Of a stretch of DNA of 24,971 nt, positions 22,941-24,971 are shown one piece after another; the stretch's first letter is position 1, and each line of letters begins with the position of its first letter. The translations under genes and the position numbers were made by a program. This stretch comes from Neisseriaceae bacterium (GTDB taxonomy: Bacteria > Pseudomonadota > Gammaproteobacteria > Burkholderiales > Neisseriaceae). The DNA is taken from positions 1 through 24,971 of the forward strand of contig JAFSQZ010000096.1 in NCBI GenBank assembly GCA_017446355.1. Direction: 5' to 3'. The notes beneath the pieces are model-generated. The model was not told the DNA's origin and did no database searches. It saw nothing but the letters and a program-made list of their open reading frames with translations.

Positions 22941-22957
22941 TTTCAGGCTGCCTGAAA
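22941..22957. repeat. Palindromic DUS, AT-rich gap (right)
   Basis: Exact TTTCAGGCTGCCTGAAA, central T, 34 nt upstream of the extended -10 at 22991. Confidence 0.9.
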
Positions 22958-22990
22958 ATTTTAAGTTTTGTAAACGTTTATCTTAATTTT

Positions 22991-22999
22991 TGATACAAT
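22991..22999 (+). promoter_or_regulatory. Probable extended -10 promoter of the DUF4149 gene
   Basis: TGATACAAT fits TGnTATAAT with one mismatch, 38 nt before the ATG at 23038. A TTGTAA at 22968 is 20 nt away, too far for a normal -35. Confidence 0.5.
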
Positions 23000-23037
23000 G
23001 GTTGTCTTTCAATAAAAGTCAATAAAAGGCATTATTT

Positions 23038-23496
23038 ATGCGTCATTTTGTTGCAGCATTCACTGCTATTTGGCTGGGTTTACATATGGGTTTTGGCTAT
23101 GTTGCCGCACCCATTTTGTTTCAACATCTAGAAAAAATGCAGGCAGGTAATATTGCAGGCATTTTGTTTAATTGGTGCAACTGGATAGGTATCCTGGTTT
23201 GGGCAATTGCTTTGATTTTATGTATAAAAGACAATAAACGTTGCTATCGTCCAGCACGCCGCACTTACGCCATTACATTACTACTGACTTTACTGCTTAT
23301 CAATCAACTTTTGGTAACGCCTGTCATTATTGCCTTAAAAACCCAAACCAATAACTGGTTACATCATTTTATAGGTGGTTCATTTGCCACTTGGCATGGC
23401 GTTTCTAGCAGTATTTATTTATTGTGCACGATTTTAGGACTTGGATTATGCGCAGTAATGATACGCTGGGACGCAGCTTATCAACGTTCTTTTTAA
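23038..23496 (+). CDS. DUF4149 family membrane protein
   Basis: A 152-residue protein with four hydrophobic helices, roughly residues 6-26, 44-62, 76-99 and 121-143. The N-terminal pattern WLGLHMGFGYVAAPILFQHL, with small residues and a proline in helix 1, resembles DUF4149 (related to eukaryotic TMEM205). The C-terminal segment FATWHGVSSSIYLLCTILGL also fits. AAGG lies 8 nt before the ATG. The gene is 47 nt upstream of the purine permease on the same strand and may share its transcript. No function is established. Confidence 0.75.
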   Translation: MRHFVAAFTAIWLGLHMGFGYVAAPILFQHLEKMQAGNIAGILFNWCNWIGILVWAIALILCIKDNKRCYRPARRTYAITLLLTLLLINQLLVTPVIIALKTQTNNWLHHFIGGSFATWHGVSSSIYLLCTILGLGLCAVMIRWDAAYQRSF

Positions 23497-23543
23497 GGCA
23501 GCTTAATCAATAGTTTTTTGTTCATTCAATCGGTGAAAATATA

Positions 23544-24887
23544 ATGAATCAGTTACTTGAACGAGTTTTTAAACTCACAGAAAATGGCACAAGTATTCGC
23601 ACAGAGCTTCTAGCAGGTTTAACCACCTTTCTAACAATGTGCTACATTATTGTTGTCAACCCTAGCATTTTATCCATCACAGGTATGGATTTCAGTGCGG
23701 TTTTTGTGGCAACGTGTATTTCTTCGGCAATTGCCTGCCTGATTATGGGCTTATTTGCCAACTATCCCATTGCACTCGCACCAGGTATGGGCTTAAACGC
23801 CTATTTTACATTCAGTGTGGTACAAGGTATGGGCGTAAGCTGGCAAATTGCACTGGCAGCAGTATTTATGTCAGGTATTATCTTTATTTTATTCAGCAGT
23901 TTCAAAATTCGTGAAATGCTGGTCAACGGTTTACCAATGAGTTTAAAAATGGCCATTGCTGCGGGGATTGGTTTATTTCTAGCATTGATTGCACTGAAAG
24001 GCGCAGGCTTGGTTGTTGGCAACGAAGCCACATTGGTAAGTATGAACAATTTATACACCATCACAGAAGAAAATGGTGTCAACATAAAACGCCCTAATTT
24101 GCCTGTATTATTTGCCTTATTGGGCTTTTTTATGATTGTTGCATTGGATTACTACCGCGTACGTGGCGCAATCATCATCAGTATTTTTGCCATCACTCTT
24201 TTAGCTGCCTTAACAGGGTTAACACAAATTGAAGGTATTGTATCCAGCATTCCCTCTATTGCCCCCACTTTTATGCAAATGGATTTCAACGGTTTATTCA
24301 ATAGCAGTATGATTGCAGTGGTTTTTGTGTTTTTCTTGGTAGATTTATTTGACAGCACAGGCACACTGGTTGGGGTTGCGCACCGTGCAGGTTTACTGGA
24401 TAAAAACGGTCATTTGCCACGCTTAAAACGCGCACTTTTTGCCGACAGTACCGCTATTGTTGCAGGTTCTATGCTGGGTACATCATCGACCACTCCTTAC
24501 ATTGAAAGCGCGTCAGGTGTCAGTGCTGGCGGTAGAACAGGTTTAACAGCTGTTACGGTTGGCGTATTAATGTTAGCTTGTTTATGGTTTTCGCCATTGG
24601 CAAAAGCTGTTCCCAGTTTTGCCACAGCCCCAGCTTTACTTTATATCGGCGTACAAATGATGCGTTCAGCCATTGAAATTGACTGGAAAGATATGACCGA
24701 AGCAGCCCCCGCCTTCCTAACCATTGCATTTATGCCATTTACTTATTCTATTGCCAACGGTATCGCTATGGGCTTTATCAGTTACGCCGTCATTAAATTA
24801 GTATGCAACCGTGCAAAAGAAGTACCAGTAATGGTTTGGATTGTTGCTGTATGCTGGTTGGCAAAATTCTGGTTTTTAGGTGCCTAA
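23544..24887 (+). CDS. NCS2 family purine permease (AzgA type: adenine/guanine/hypoxanthine)
   Basis: A 447-residue inner-membrane nucleobase:cation symporter with about 12-14 helices. It belongs to the AzgA-like branch (PurP/AdeP, GhxP type) and not the uracil/xanthine branch. Signatures: ELLAGLTTFLTMCYIIVVNP near the N terminus, ALAPGMGLNAYFTF in the substrate region, DLFDSTGTLVGVAHRAGLL, and GTSSTTPYIESASGVSAGGR. These are the segments that line the binding site in the family. GGTGA lies about 8 nt upstream of the ATG. Which purine it prefers cannot be told from sequence. A DUS-like GCTGCCTGAAA follows the stop at 24899. Confidence 0.93.
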   Translation: MNQLLERVFKLTENGTSIRTELLAGLTTFLTMCYIIVVNPSILSITGMDFSAVFVATCISSAIACLIMGLFANYPIALAPGMGLNAYFTFSVVQGMGVSWQIALAAVFMSGIIFILFSSFKIREMLVNGLPMSLKMAIAAGIGLFLALIALKGAGLVVGNEATLVSMNNLYTITEENGVNIKRPNLPVLFALLGFFMIVALDYYRVRGAIIISIFAITLLAALTGLTQIEGIVSSIPSIAPTFMQMDFNGLFNSSMIAVVFVFFLVDLFDSTGTLVGVAHRAGLLDKNGHLPRLKRALFADSTAIVAGSMLGTSSTTPYIESASGVSAGGRTGLTAVTVGVLMLACLWFSPLAKAVPSFATAPALLYIGVQMMRSAIEIDWKDMTEAAPAFLTIAFMPFTYSIANGIAMGFISYAVIKLVCNRAKEVPVMVWIVAVCWLAKFWFLGA

Positions 24888-24914
24888 CAAAATTACAGCT
24901 GCCTGAAATAAAAT

Positions 24915-24971
24915 ATGGACAGCATTTTAATCATATTGGCAGGGGTGATGTGTATCGCCTCTGCCATATTC
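24915..24971 (+). CDS. Possible start of a membrane protein gene, cut by window end
   Basis: An ATG at 24915-24917 opens a frame to the window edge, 19 codons: MDSILIILAGVMCIASAIF, a plausible membrane helix. No clear ribosome site precedes it; the sequence upstream is a DUS-like word and AT-rich DNA. It is too short to name. Confidence 0.3.
   Translation, partial: MDSILIILAGVMCIASAIF

Larger units (their letters stand above)
22414..23037. other. AT-rich divergent intergenic region, zipA to DUF4149 gene
   Basis: A 624-nt gap with no credible gene. It holds the zipA promoter at the left, an extended -10 near the right end, two palindromic DUS, a 15-bp inverted repeat, a 25-26-nt direct repeat and several TTTGTAAA/TTTACAAA words. 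The length and repeat content are unusual for this otherwise compact window. Confidence 0.7.

Noticed and set aside
969..22957. Repeated 17-nt word as a CRISPR array or insertion-sequence ends
   Set aside because: Copies are widely and irregularly spaced, lie in genes as well as gaps, and match uptake-sequence words; there is no transposase or regular spacer pattern.
22462..23037. Possible replication origin
   Set aside because: It is AT-rich with repeats, but I see no clear DnaA boxes (TTATCCACA-like) and no dnaA, dnaN or parAB genes.

Overview
The window looks like chromosomal DNA of an AT-rich member of the Neisseriaceae. Two things point there. Housekeeping proteins (NuoB, NuoD, QueA, ZipA, SucA, HemJ) read like neisserial versions. 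A short motif, GCTGCCTGAA or its 17-nt quasi-palindromic form TTTCAGGCWGCCTGAAA, recurs throughout. This matches the DNA uptake sequence (DUS) dialects of the Simonsiella/Kingella branch: AGGCTGCCTGAA is the Simonsiella-type form and AGGCAGCCTGAA the Kingella-type form. Simonsiella or a close relative is my best guess, from motif and base composition only. I see no insertion sequence, prophage, CRISPR array, tRNA or rRNA.

Layout. 1-10776 (minus strand) is a complex I (NADH:quinone oxidoreductase) operon read right to left: nuoA, B, C, D, E, a small 4-oxalocrotonate tautomerase-like gene, then nuoF, G, H, I, J, K and the N-terminal part of nuoL, which leaves the window. 10777-11305 is a divergent regulatory gap. 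11306-12463 (plus) is a PotF-like polyamine-binding lipoprotein, followed by a bidirectional terminator. 12525-13427 (minus) is hemJ followed by a CYTH-domain gene. 13536-13835 (plus) is a DUF2818 membrane protein. 13903-14058 is a non-coding inverted-repeat element flanked by DUS-like repeats. 14065-15711 (minus) holds queA followed by lemA. 15827-16480 (plus) is cmk. 16789-20876 (plus) holds sucA and sucB (2-oxoglutarate dehydrogenase E1 and E2). 21004-22413 (minus) is zipA. 22414-23037 is a long AT-rich, repeat-containing gap. 23038-24887 (plus) holds a DUF4149 membrane protein and an AzgA-type purine permease. A possible truncated gene starts at 24915.

How the parts relate. The window is dominated by central energy metabolism: 2-oxoglutarate dehydrogenase supplies NADH (through an E3 encoded elsewhere) and complex I oxidises it. 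The rest is ordinary housekeeping: cell division, tRNA queuosine, CMP kinase, haem synthesis and purine uptake. Several start codons were moved from the longest reading frame to internal ATG or GTG codons with good ribosome-binding sites (nuoA, nuoB, nuoC, nuoD, hemJ, lemA, queA, zipA).

I did not find a convincing new biological system. The most interesting signals concern the DUS repeats. They encode an SGSL tetrapeptide in four unrelated proteins, sit just behind stop codons inside the nuo operon, and form terminator stems. Two unexplained non-coding structures (13903-14058 and 22576-22937) and the tautomerase gene inside the nuo operon are also worth a second look.
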